From Jiangella alba (GTDB lineage Bacteria; Actinomycetota; Actinomycetes; Jiangellales; Jiangellaceae), in NCBI RefSeq assembly GCF_900106035.1, contig NZ_FNUC01000003.1, positions 1,178,001 to 1,242,000 on the forward strand: 64,000 nt of DNA, given 5' to 3'. The position numbers and the translations under genes are program-made. Each line of letters opens with the position of its first letter. Position 1 is the first letter of the stretch. Below are positions 35,751 through 43,073 of this stretch, in pieces. A model generated the notes under the pieces. The model ran no database searches. It was not told the origin of the DNA and saw only the letters and a program-made list of their open reading frames with translations.

Positions 35751-36452
35751 TCAGCCAGCGAGTTCCACGGCCGGCCGCTCGCTCGTCAGCATCGTCAGCC
35801 GCGGCGTCACGCCGGGCCAGGCGGCGGCCAGGTCGTCCGCCAGCGCCGTCAGCAGCGCCTCGACGTCGGCCGCGGCGCCGGGGTGCAGCGCCTCGGACAC
35901 GATCAGCACGTCGCGGGTCTCGGGCCGGACGATCGACGTGCCGCTCTGCTTGTACGTCCAGCGGCGGGCGTGCGCGTGGCCGGCCTCGTCGGCGAAGATC
36001 ACCTCACCCGGCGCGGGTCGCTCGATCTCGCCGCCGAACGCGGTGTACGCCTCGTCGCCGTGCGCCCGGCGGACCTCGAGATCGCCCTTGACGCGGTCGC
36101 GGTCCAGCGCGGCGACGGGGATCGCGGCGGCGGCCGACGCCGCGTTGCACAGGTCGACCAGCGGGTGGATGCGCGGCAGGTCGCCGTCCTTGCCGAGGCG
36201 GCGCAACAGCGACTCGGCGGCGCACCGGTACTGCGTCGGCTTCAGGCCCATGGCGGCGAACGTGCGCCGCCAGGCCTGCAGCTGCGGCAGCGCGCTGGCC
36301 GGTCCGGCGTCCAGCAGCGCCCGGGCCGTGCCGAGGTGGCGGGCGACGGCGTCGCCGGCCGCGGCGCGGTCGCTCACCCCGTCGACGACGAGGACCCCGG
36401 CGGCCAGCGTGGGGTGGCCGGTCCAGATCTCCGGCGCGTGGCGGAAGCGCAT
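35751..36452 (-). CDS. B3/B4 tRNA-binding domain protein
   Basis: A 233-residue stand-alone B3/B4 domain like that in the phenylalanyl-tRNA synthetase beta chain. AWRRTFAAMGLKPTQYRCAAESL and PLVDLCNAAS and the GEVIFADEAGHAHARRW segment are hallmarks. Stand-alone copies are thought to edit or bind aminoacyl-tRNA or free amino acids, without firm proof. It is divergent from the SDR gene, 89 bases away, and may share that gene's operator region. Confidence 0.85.
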   Translation of the reverse strand: MRFRHAPEIWTGHPTLAAGVLVVDGVSDRAAAGDAVARHLGTARALLDAGPASALPQLQAWRRTFAAMGLKPTQYRCAAESLLRRLGKDGDLPRIHPLVDLCNAASAAAAIPVAALDRDRVKGDLEVRRAHGDEAYTAFGGEIERPAPGEVIFADEAGHAHARRWTYKQSGTSIVRPETRDVLIVSEALHPGAAADVEALLTALADDLAAAWPGVTPRLTMLTSERPAVELAG

Positions 36453-36526
36453 CCGGACATCGTCGCGCTCGGCGCCGGGGCCGCGACAGGGCCAGCCGCC
36501 GCTTCGTGCGCTGGGCCAGAAGGTGG

Positions 36527-36543
36527 ATTACAGTCACTGTAAT
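36527..36543. promoter_or_regulatory. TetR-type operator overlapping the SDR start codon
   Basis: ATTACAG-TCA-CTGTAAT is a perfect 7+3+7 inverted repeat that covers the first two bases of the ATG at 36542. TTACAGTNACTGTAA-like palindromes are commonly bound by TetR-family regulators. No TetR gene is in this window, so the regulator would act from elsewhere. Confidence 0.6.
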
Positions 36544-37318
36544 GAACGGCTTCGACGGCAGGGTCGCGCTCGTCACGGGGGCGAGCCGCGGCATCGGCGC
36601 GGCGACGGCGCGGGCGTTCGCCGCCGCGGGGGCGGCGGTCGTGCTGGTGGCGCGCGACGCCGGGGCTCTGGCGGAGGTGCGGGCGGGCATCGAGGCGGAC
36701 GGCGGGACGGCCCTGGTCGTCGCGGCCGATCTGGCCCGGGCCGACGACGCGGAGCGGATGGTCGCGGCCGCCGTCGACCGGTTCGGGCGGCTCGACGCCG
36801 CCGTCAACGCCGCGGCCGCACACGGCGGCCGGCCCACGCCGCTGGCCCGGCTCGACGTCGACGAGTGGGACCGGACGCTCGCCGTCAGCCTGCGCGGTGC
36901 GTTCCTGTCGCTGCGCGCCGAGATCGCCGTCATGGCGTCGTCGGGCGGCGGCGCCATCGTCAACGTCGCATCGACGACCGGCCTCGAGGCGGTGGCCGGG
37001 CTGGCGCCGTACGTCGCCGCCAAGCACGGGCTGATCGGGCTGACCAAGACCGCCGCGCTCGACCACGCCGCCGACGGCGTCCGCGTCAACGCGCTCGCGC
37101 CCGGGCCGACGCACACCGAGGCCCTGGACCGCGCGGGGGAGGCCGCCCGCGAGCGGGTCGCCGCCGCCGTTCCCGTCCACCGGCTCGGCACGCCGGACGA
37201 GGTGGCCGCGGCCGCGCTCTGGCTCTGCGGCGACGCCGCCGCGTTCGTCACCGGCGCCACCCTCGCCGTCGACGGCGGGCTGCTGGCCGGTCAGCCGCCG
37301 TTCGGGGCCGCCCGCTGA
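36542..37318 (+). CDS. SDR family oxidoreductase
   Basis: A 258-residue short-chain dehydrogenase/reductase, NAD(P)-dependent. TGASRGIG (about 13-20) binds the cofactor, NVASTTG carries the catalytic serine, and YVAAK the Tyr-Lys pair. The usual NNAG motif is replaced by NAAAAHGG, a mild deviation. No Shine-Dalgarno site precedes ATG 36542; the operator overlaps it, which fits a leaderless message shut off directly by a repressor. The following SnoaL-like gene lies 33 bases on with its own likely start signal. Confidence 0.88.
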   Translation: MNGFDGRVALVTGASRGIGAATARAFAAAGAAVVLVARDAGALAEVRAGIEADGGTALVVAADLARADDAERMVAAAVDRFGRLDAAVNAAAAHGGRPTPLARLDVDEWDRTLAVSLRGAFLSLRAEIAVMASSGGGAIVNVASTTGLEAVAGLAPYVAAKHGLIGLTKTAALDHAADGVRVNALAPGPTHTEALDRAGEAARERVAAAVPVHRLGTPDEVAAAALWLCGDAAAFVTGATLAVDGGLLAGQPPFGAAR

Positions 37319-37351
37319 CGGCGGGAGGCGTCGCGGTACGATGTGGGGGTC

Positions 37352-37720
37352 ATGACGACTGCTCATGACACCTCCCCCTTCACCCGCCACGTCGACCGCT
37401 GGGTGCGCCTCTTCAACGCCGGCGACGCCGCCGCGCTCGACCGCCTCTACGAGGACGACGGCCTGCTCGTGCCGGTACCGGGCCACCCGGCGACCGGCCC
37501 CGGGCGACTGGCGGCCAACGGCCACCTCATCGGCCTCGGCGCCACGATGACCGCGAGCCTGCGGCACGCCTACGCCACCGGCGACCTCGCCCTGATCGTC
37601 GTCGACTGGTCCGTCACCGCCACCGGCCTCGCCCTCTCCGGCGTCGCCACCGACGTCCTGCGCCGCGGCGACGACGGCGCGTGGCGCCTCGTCATCGACA
37701 ACCCGTCCGGCACGTCCTGA
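37352..37720 (+). CDS. SnoaL-like / DUF4440 family protein
   Basis: A 122-residue NTF2-fold protein. VDRWVRLFNAGDAAALDRLYEDDG is the family's first helix and strand, here quoted only to identify it by GDAAALDRLYEDDG; GHPATGPG and VLRRGDDGAWRLVIDNP follow. Such proteins are small isomerases, cyclases or simple binding domains. ATG 37352 follows a TACGAT box (37337-37342) by 9 bases and is probably leaderless; an in-frame GTG at 37343 is the alternative. Confidence 0.8.
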   Translation: MTTAHDTSPFTRHVDRWVRLFNAGDAAALDRLYEDDGLLVPVPGHPATGPGRLAANGHLIGLGATMTASLRHAYATGDLALIVVDWSVTATGLALSGVATDVLRRGDDGAWRLVIDNPSGTS

Positions 37721-37722
37721 CC

Positions 37723-37830
37723 TCAGTACTGCCCGTCGACCTGGAACTCGACGGTGTCGTACTCGCCGAACGGGGCCAGCGAGAAGAACTCCGCGGTCGT
37801 GAGATCGTCGACCTGCCCTTGCAGGGTCAC
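37723..37830 (-). CDS. Small ORF of 35 codons with a good ribosome site, or the remnant of a larger gene
   Basis: A short frame begins at GTG 37830 with GAGGAG 6 bases upstream and ends at 37723. It encodes MTLQGQVDDLTTAEFFSLAP and then FGEYDTVEFQVDGQY. Codon use (GC-rich third positions) looks coding. The same frame is open a further nine codons upstream to a stop. I do not recognise it. Either it is a genuine small protein or the tail of a gene lost by deletion, because the region up to 37931 has no other coding sequence. Confidence 0.4.
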   Translation of the reverse strand: MTLQGQVDDLTTAEFFSLAPFGEYDTVEFQVDGQY

Positions 37831-37885
37831 GACCTGCTCCTCGCGGCCGGCTGGTGGTCATGATGATCCCCCTGGATCGGGCGCC

Positions 37886-37910
37886 CACCCTGGTGCCTCT
37901 GGTCAGGGTG
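37886..37910. terminator. Stem-loop in the gap beside GrpB
   Basis: CACCCTG and CAGGGTG form a 7-bp stem with an 11-base loop just beyond the stop of the GrpB gene (which reads leftward). It could act as that gene's terminator or as part of a lost gene; there is no T-run. Confidence 0.35.
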
Positions 37911-37931
37911 ACAGCACCCTCGGGCGCGGTG

Positions 37932-38492
37932 TCAGCGGGGGACCTCGTCGTGGGAGGGGACCTGGTTCGCGTCGATCGAGGCGCGGTCGGCGTCGCTGAG
38001 GCCGGCCGCGGCGAGGAGGCGCTGCACCATGGCGTTCTTCCCCTGCCCGTAGTCGTCGATGGTGGCGGCGGTGGCGCCGACCCGCCGTTTCACCGCCGCG
38101 TACTCGTCGCGCAGGCGGGCGTCGCGGCGCAGGATGTCGCGGACGGCGAGGTGGTTGCGCAGCGCCAGGGACCCCTCGACGATCACGTAGGTGTTCGTGC
38201 CGGCCAGCCGGTCCGGTTCCGCGAACGCCCACCGCAGCGGGATGCCGAGTTCGCCGAGCGGACGGAAGCCGAGTCCGGTCAGCACCTCGGACGCGGCGCC
38301 GACGGCGGCGCGGGCGACCACGATGTCGCAGTCGATGACCGGCTTCGCGGCGAGGCCCGGCACCGACGTGCTGCCGACGTGCTCGACGGCGACGACCGGC
38401 ACCCCGGCCGTAGCCATCGCCGTCGCGTACTCGTCGCGCAGGCGCGCGAACCGTTCGGGCCAGCCGGGGTCGTAGTCGACGACGGTGATCAT
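37932..38492 (-). CDS. GrpB family protein (UPF0157)
   Basis: A 186-residue member of the GrpB/UPF0157 family, related to the nucleotidyltransferase fold (the name is historical and unrelated to GrpE function). VEHVGSTSVPGLAAKPVIDCDIVV is the signature, here abbreviated HVGSTSVPGLAAKPVID, with GSTS and the two aspartates of a putative nucleotidyl-transfer site. ATG 38492 is chosen since a TAGGCT box lies 7 bases upstream. Function unproven. Confidence 0.88.
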   Translation of the reverse strand: MITVVDYDPGWPERFARLRDEYATAMATAGVPVVAVEHVGSTSVPGLAAKPVIDCDIVVARAAVGAASEVLTGLGFRPLGELGIPLRWAFAEPDRLAGTNTYVIVEGSLALRNHLAVRDILRRDARLRDEYAAVKRRVGATAATIDDYGQGKNAMVQRLLAAAGLSDADRASIDANQVPSHDEVPR

Positions 38493-38499
38493 CCGGCGC

Positions 38500-38505
38500 A
38501 GCCTA
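38500..38505 (-). promoter_or_regulatory. Leaderless -10 box for the GrpB gene
   Basis: TAGGCT 7 bases before the ATG at 38492. Confidence 0.5.
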
Positions 38506-38584
38506 GTCGTCCCGCTGCGTGGACCCCCGTCACCCCTGGCCATCGCGTCGTGAGGCGCGTACGTTCGAGGAGGGGGTGGTGGTC

Positions 38585-38971
38585 ATGCTGAATGACTATC
38601 CGGTCTACGCGACGATCGCGACGGGCGACCTCGCGCGGGCACGGGCCTTCTACGAGAAGACCCTGGGGTTCAGTCCCGAGATGGAGGACGCCACCGGCGG
38701 CATCCTGTACCGATCCGGCGGCACCCGGTTCCTGCTCTACGCCAGCGAGTTCGCCGGCGGCGCGACGCAGACGGTGGCGACGTGGATGGTGGACGACGCC
38801 GACGCGACGGTGGCGGAGCTGGCGGGCAAGGGCGTCATGTTCGAGCAGTACGACCTGCCGGGGCTCAAGACCGACGAGCACGGCATCGCCGAGATGGGGC
38901 CGTTCCGCGGCGCCTGGTTCAAGGATCCCGACGGCAACATCCTCAACGTCGGCACCGGCCCGGCGAGCTGA
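38585..38971 (+). CDS. VOC (glyoxalase/dioxygenase superfamily) protein
   Basis: A 128-residue vicinal-oxygen-chelate fold protein. ARAFYEKTLGFSPE and the C-terminal FKDPDGNILNVG are the standard paired motifs. The first metal ligand position (usually H in the first strand) is a tyrosine/alanine stretch, so it may be a non-enzymatic binding protein or a methylmalonyl/glyoxalase relative. GAGGAGGGGG precedes ATG 38585. It stands alone. Confidence 0.85.
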   Translation: MLNDYPVYATIATGDLARARAFYEKTLGFSPEMEDATGGILYRSGGTRFLLYASEFAGGATQTVATWMVDDADATVAELAGKGVMFEQYDLPGLKTDEHGIAEMGPFRGAWFKDPDGNILNVGTGPAS

Positions 38972-39063
38972 GGCCGGGCCCGTCCGCTCTCCCACGCGAC
39001 GGGTGAGGGCGGGCCGCCCCGTCCAGGGCACGCTGAGATGCGAGTCCTGGACGGGGGTGCCTC

Positions 39064-40707
39064 ATGGTGGAGTCCAGAGGGCCGGTCGCGGCGGGCCCGG
39101 CGCAGGCAGCGTCGGGGCTGATCCTGCTGACGCTGGCGTCGGGGCAGTTCCTGATGGCGCTGGACAGCTCGGTCATGAACGTGTCCATCGCCACCGTCGC
39201 CGCGGACCTCGACACGACCGTCACCGGGATCCAGTCCGCCATCACGTTCTACACGCTGGTGATGTCGTCGCTGATGATCACCGGCGGGAAGATCGGCGAG
39301 ATCCTGGGGCGCAAGCGGGCGTTCGCGATCGGCTGCGTCGTCTACGGCTGCGGATCGCTGACGACGTCGCTGGCGCAGAACCTGACGGTGCTGCTGGTCG
39401 GCTGGTCCGTGCTGGAGGGCGTCGGCGCGGCGCTGATCATGCCGGCGATCGTCGCTCTCATCGCGACGAACTTCGACCGCGGCGCCCGGCCGCGAGCGTA
39501 CGGGCTGGTGGCGGCGGCCGGCGCGATCGCCGTCGCGCTTGGTCCGCTGATCGGCGGGGCGCTGACGACGTACGCGTCGTGGCGGTGGGTGTTCGCGGGC
39601 GAGGTGCTGATCGTCGGCGCGATCCTGGTGCTGACGCGGCGGCTGGCCGACGCGCCCGGCGACCGCTCGGCGCGGCTGGACGTCGTCGGCACCGTGCTGT
39701 CGGCGCTGGGGCTCGGCCTCGTCGTCTTCGCCGTCATCCGGTCCGGGACCTGGGGGTTCGTCAACCCGAAGCCGGACGCCCCGGTCTGGCTCGGCCTGTC
39801 GCCGGTGATCTGGCTGCTGCTCGCCGGAGGCCTGGTGCTGCTCGGGTTCGCCGCCTGGGAGCGCCGGCGGCGCGACGCCGGCCGGGCGATCCTGTTCGAC
39901 CCGGCGCTGCTGCGCAACGGCGTCCTGCGGGCCGGGCTGGTCGCGTTCCTCTTCCAGTACGTGGTGCTGGCGGGGGTGTTCTTCACCGTGCCGCTGTTCC
40001 TCTCCGTCGCCCTGGGGCTGTCGGCGATCGAGACGGGCGTGCGGATCCTGCCGCTGTCGCTGGCGCTGCTCGCGACGGCGCTCGGGATCCCGAAGCTGCT
40101 GCCCGGCGCGTCGCCGCGGCTGGTCGTGCGGGCCGGCTTCCTGTCGATGTGCGCCGGCATCGTGTGGCTGGTCGCGGTGCTCGACGCCGACGCCGGAGCC
40201 GAGATCGTCAGCTGGCCGTTGATCCTGGCCGGGCTCGGCATCGGCGCGCTGGCGTCGCAGCTGGGCAGCGTCACGGTGTCGTCGGTGCCGGACGAGCGCA
40301 GCGACGAGGTCGGCGGCGTCCAGAACAGCGTGATGTTCCTCGGGTCGTCGATCGGGACGGCGCTGGCCGGCGCCGTGCTGATCGCGGCGCTGACGACGTC
40401 GTTCCTCACGAACGTGCGCGCCGACCCGGACGTCCCGGCGGAGCTGACCACACAGGCCGAGGCCGAGCTGGCCGGCGGCGTGCCGTTCGTCTCCGACGAC
40501 CAGCTGACCAGCGCGCTCGACGACGCCGGCGTCCCCGCGGACGTCACCGCGGCGGTCGTCGACGCCAACGCCGAGGCGCGCGTCGACGGTCTGCGCTCGG
40601 CGCTCTCGCTGCTGGCCCTGCTGGCGCTGGCCGCCCTGTTCGCGGCGCGGGGGATTCCCCGCAAGCAGCCGGCCGCCGTGGGCGGATCATCGAGCGAAAT
40701 CTATTGA
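39064..40707 (+). CDS. MFS drug exporter, DHA2 group (14 helices)
   Basis: A 547-residue EmrB/QacA-like exporter with about 14 helices. LDSSVMNVSIATVAADL in helix 1 and GGKIGEILGRKRAF in the 2-3 loop are diagnostic. A large extracytoplasmic loop lies before the last helix, rich in acidic residues (DPDVPAELTTQAEAELA). The ATG at 39064 has GGGGGTG upstream. The gene ends 31 bases before the DUF2975 gene, and its stop lies at the edge of the operator there; there is no sign that the two are functionally linked. Confidence 0.9.
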   Translation: MVESRGPVAAGPAQAASGLILLTLASGQFLMALDSSVMNVSIATVAADLDTTVTGIQSAITFYTLVMSSLMITGGKIGEILGRKRAFAIGCVVYGCGSLTTSLAQNLTVLLVGWSVLEGVGAALIMPAIVALIATNFDRGARPRAYGLVAAAGAIAVALGPLIGGALTTYASWRWVFAGEVLIVGAILVLTRRLADAPGDRSARLDVVGTVLSALGLGLVVFAVIRSGTWGFVNPKPDAPVWLGLSPVIWLLLAGGLVLLGFAAWERRRRDAGRAILFDPALLRNGVLRAGLVAFLFQYVVLAGVFFTVPLFLSVALGLSAIETGVRILPLSLALLATALGIPKLLPGASPRLVVRAGFLSMCAGIVWLVAVLDADAGAEIVSWPLILAGLGIGALASQLGSVTVSSVPDERSDEVGGVQNSVMFLGSSIGTALAGAVLIAALTTSFLTNVRADPDVPAELTTQAEAELAGGVPFVSDDQLTSALDDAGVPADVTAAVVDANAEARVDGLRSALSLLALLALAALFAARGIPRKQPAAVGGSSSEIY

Positions 40708-40733
40708 CTTTCGATTGATATCGGGCGAAAGTC
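40706..40733. promoter_or_regulatory. Candidate operator/promoter of the DUF2975-XRE pair
   Basis: GACTTTCG (40706-40713) and CGAAAGTC (40726-40733) are an 8-bp perfect inverted repeat with 12 bases between, overlapping a TTGACT -35-like box. The A/T-rich stretch stands out. It is well placed for autoregulation by the XRE protein encoded next. Confidence 0.5.
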
Positions 40734-40738
40734 GGCGC

Positions 40739-41218
40739 ATGCCGTCCACGCACCGGGCCGTCGGCCCGCTCCGCGTCCTGCTCGTCCTGCTGTTCGCCGG
40801 ACTGGTCGTGGCGCAGGTCGCCGTCCTGCCGCCGACACTCGCCTCCCTCGCCGACGACGAGCCCGACCTCGCGTTCCTGCAGTGGCCGGCGCTGGCGTTC
40901 TCCGTCGTCGAGCTGGTGTGCGTGCAGGTCGTCATCGTCTGCACCTGGCGGCTGCTCGGCATGGTCCGGGCCGGGCGCATCTTCAGCGAGGCCGCGTTCG
41001 TCTGGGTGAACGCGATCGTGGCGACCATGGTCGTCGCGTGGGCGCTGGCGCTGGCCGCGTTCGTCTCGGTGAGCGTGCTGGTCGACGGGCCGGGGCTGCC
41101 GGTGCTGCTGTTCGGGGTCGTGCTGGCCGGGGGAGCGCTGGTGCTGCTGATGATCGTCATGCGGGCGCTGCTCCGGCAGGCCACCACGCTGCGTGCGGAC
41201 ATGGACGCGGTGATCTGA
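40739..41218 (+). CDS. DUF2975 membrane protein
   Basis: A 159-residue membrane protein with four predicted helices and the family motif of a short cytoplasmic RAGRIFSEAAF segment between helices 2 and 3. DUF2975 proteins occur almost always with a small XRE regulator and may sense envelope state or modulate that regulator. ATG 40739 was chosen because it leaves room for the operator; an upstream in-frame ATG at 40715 would lie inside it. Confidence 0.8.
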   Translation: MPSTHRAVGPLRVLLVLLFAGLVVAQVAVLPPTLASLADDEPDLAFLQWPALAFSVVELVCVQVVIVCTWRLLGMVRAGRIFSEAAFVWVNAIVATMVVAWALALAAFVSVSVLVDGPGLPVLLFGVVLAGGALVLLMIVMRALLRQATTLRADMDAVI

Positions 41219-41433
41219 TGCCCATCGTCGTGCGCATCGACGTCGAGCTGGCGAAGCGGAAGCTGAGCGTCGGCGAGTTCGCGGAACGGGTCGGGCTGAC
41301 GCCGGCCAACGTCGCCGTCCTGAAGAACGGCCGGGCGAAGGCGGTCCGGTTCAGCACGCTGGAGGCGATGTGCCGGGTCCTCGGCTGCCAGCCCGGCGAC
41401 CTGCTCGAATGGGTCCCGGACGGTGACGAGTGA
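41218..41433 (+). CDS. XRE family regulator (YozG-like)
   Basis: A 71-residue helix-turn-helix protein of the small Cro/C1 class that partners DUF2975. VGEFAERVGLTPANVAVLKN is the DNA-binding helix pair, and CRVLGCQPGDLLEW the C-terminal helix. The ATG shares bases with the upstream stop (TGATG), so the two are coupled. Its probable target is the inverted repeat before the pair. Confidence 0.9.
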   Translation: MPIVVRIDVELAKRKLSVGEFAERVGLTPANVAVLKNGRAKAVRFSTLEAMCRVLGCQPGDLLEWVPDGDE

Positions 41434-42524
41434 GGGCCGACGTGCTGGTCGTCGGCGCCGGGCTGGCCGGGCTGCACACGGCGACGCTGCTGGCGCGCGC
41501 CGGTCACGACGTGCTGCTGGCCGAGCGGCGGGCGCGGCTCGGCGGCGCCGTCCGCACCACCGGGATCTTCGTCCGCCGCACGCTCGACGACTTCGCGCTG
41601 CCGCCCGAGCACCTGGGCCCGCCGATCCGCCGCGTCGTCCTCTATCCGCCCAGCCGGCGCCGCCCCGTCACGCTGGTCAGCGAGCGCGACGAGTACCGCG
41701 TCGGCGACATGGCGGCGCTGTACGGGGCGGGCGCGCGGACGGCGGAAGCGGCGGGCGTACGGGTGCTGCTCGGCACCCGCTACGAGGGACGCGGACGGTC
41801 GTCGTACCTGCTCAGCGGGCCGGACGGGCCGCAGCGGGTGCGGGCGCGGTTCGTCGTCGGCGCCGACGGCGCGCGCTCGCGGGTGGCGCGCGACCTCGCC
41901 CTCGACCGCAACGAGCACCTGCTCACCGGCGCCGAGGAGGTGTTCGCCGTCCCGGCGGGGGAGCGGCCGCCGACCTTCCACTGCGTCGTCGACCCCGCGC
42001 TCGCCCCCGGCTACCTCGCCTGGGTCGTCGACGACGGCCGGCACGCGCACGTCGGCGTCGCCGGGTACGCCGACCGCTTCCCCGACGGCATGCGCCGGGC
42101 GCTGGCCCGGTTCAGCGCCGCGGCGCCCGGCCTCGACGGCCTGCGGCGTCCGGCCGAGGCCGAGGTCGAGCGGCGCGGCGGCCCGATCCCGGTCGGTGGC
42201 ATGCTGCGGCGCATCAGCGGCCCCGACGGCCTGCTGGTCGGCGACGCCGCGGGCGCCGTCTCGCCGCTGACGGCCGGCGGGCTCGACCCCTGCCTGCGGC
42301 TGTCCGAGCGCGCCGCCTCCGTCCTCGACGACGCCCTGCGGACCGGGCGCCCCGACGCCCTCGCCCACTACGACGGCGCCGAGCTGCGGGCCCGATTCCG
42401 CGGCCGGCTCGCGTTGCGGCAGGGACTGGCCCGGGTGCGCACGCCGGCCGCCGCGGCCGCGGGGTTCGCGCTGCTGCGCACGCCGCCCGGCCGGGCAGCG
42501 GCTCGGCGCATCCTGTTCGCGTGA
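41430..42524 (+). CDS. FAD-dependent oxidoreductase (geranylgeranyl reductase-like)
   Basis: A 364-residue flavoprotein. The N-terminal VLVVGAGLAGLHTATLLARAG is a dinucleotide-binding fold (abbreviated GAGLAG), VGADGARSRVARDL is the GD-type FAD motif, and LLVGDAAGAVSPLTAGG the second FAD contact. This layout matches geranylgeranyl reductase and p-hydroxybenzoate hydroxylase relatives. The GTG start overlaps the XRE stop (GTGA), so it appears co-expressed with the regulator pair. The C-terminal helix-rich end has several arginines, perhaps membrane-associating. Substrate unknown. Confidence 0.85.
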   Translation: MRADVLVVGAGLAGLHTATLLARAGHDVLLAERRARLGGAVRTTGIFVRRTLDDFALPPEHLGPPIRRVVLYPPSRRRPVTLVSERDEYRVGDMAALYGAGARTAEAAGVRVLLGTRYEGRGRSSYLLSGPDGPQRVRARFVVGADGARSRVARDLALDRNEHLLTGAEEVFAVPAGERPPTFHCVVDPALAPGYLAWVVDDGRHAHVGVAGYADRFPDGMRRALARFSAAAPGLDGLRRPAEAEVERRGGPIPVGGMLRRISGPDGLLVGDAAGAVSPLTAGGLDPCLRLSERAASVLDDALRTGRPDALAHYDGAELRARFRGRLALRQGLARVRTPAAAAAGFALLRTPPGRAAARRILFA

Positions 42525-42559
42525 GCGCTAATTGCGTTGCTCGCCGAAATCGGCCGGGT

Positions 42560-42565
42560 TAGCGT
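42560..42565 (+). promoter_or_regulatory. Leaderless -10 box for the FBP-domain gene
   Basis: TAGCGT lies 7 bases before ATG 42573; no ribosome site. Confidence 0.5.
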
Positions 42566-42572
42566 CGCGAGC

Positions 42573-43073
42573 ATGAGGCCGGTCATCGAGAAGGACATCC
42601 GCCGCAGCTTCGTCAACTGCTCCAAGGGCGAGGCGCAGCGGCTGAACCTCCCTCGCGACCTCGCCGACCAGCCGTGGGACGACCTCGACTTCCTCGGCTG
42701 GCGCGACCCCGGCGCGCCCGACCGCGCCTACATCGTCACCGAACGCGACGACGGCGGACTGCTCGGCGTCACGCTGCGGGCGAACCCGAAGTCCGGCCGC
42801 GGCTTCACGCACAGCAGCATGTGCTCGCTCTGCATGACGGCACACACCGGCGGAGGCGTGTCGCTGATGACCGCCCGCCGCGCCGGCGAGGCCGGCCGCC
42901 AGGGCAACAGCGTCGGCCAGTACCTCTGCGCCGACCTCGCCTGCTCCCTCTACGTCCGCGGCCGCAAGCAGGCCATCGTCGGCGTCCAGCCGTTCGAGAC
43001 CAGCCCGGTCGAGGAGAAGATCGCCCGCGCCCGCCGCAACCTCGCCACCTTCGTCGACTCCGTGCTCAGGTAG
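42573..43073 (+). CDS. FBP domain zinc-finger protein (EF-G-binding, FusB-like)
   Basis: A 166-residue protein with the treble-clef zinc finger found at the C-terminus of FusB/FusC and related elongation factor G-binding proteins. The four ligands are in CSLCMTAH and CADLACSLYV. FusB-type proteins free EF-G from the ribosome and some protect from fusidic acid; actinobacterial homologues are common housekeeping genes and need not give resistance. ATG 42573 has a leaderless promoter. The stop overlaps that of the amidohydrolase by 8 bases. Confidence 0.82.
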   Translation: MRPVIEKDIRRSFVNCSKGEAQRLNLPRDLADQPWDDLDFLGWRDPGAPDRAYIVTERDDGGLLGVTLRANPKSGRGFTHSSMCSLCMTAHTGGGVSLMTARRAGEAGRQGNSVGQYLCADLACSLYVRGRKQAIVGVQPFETSPVEEKIARARRNLATFVDSVLR

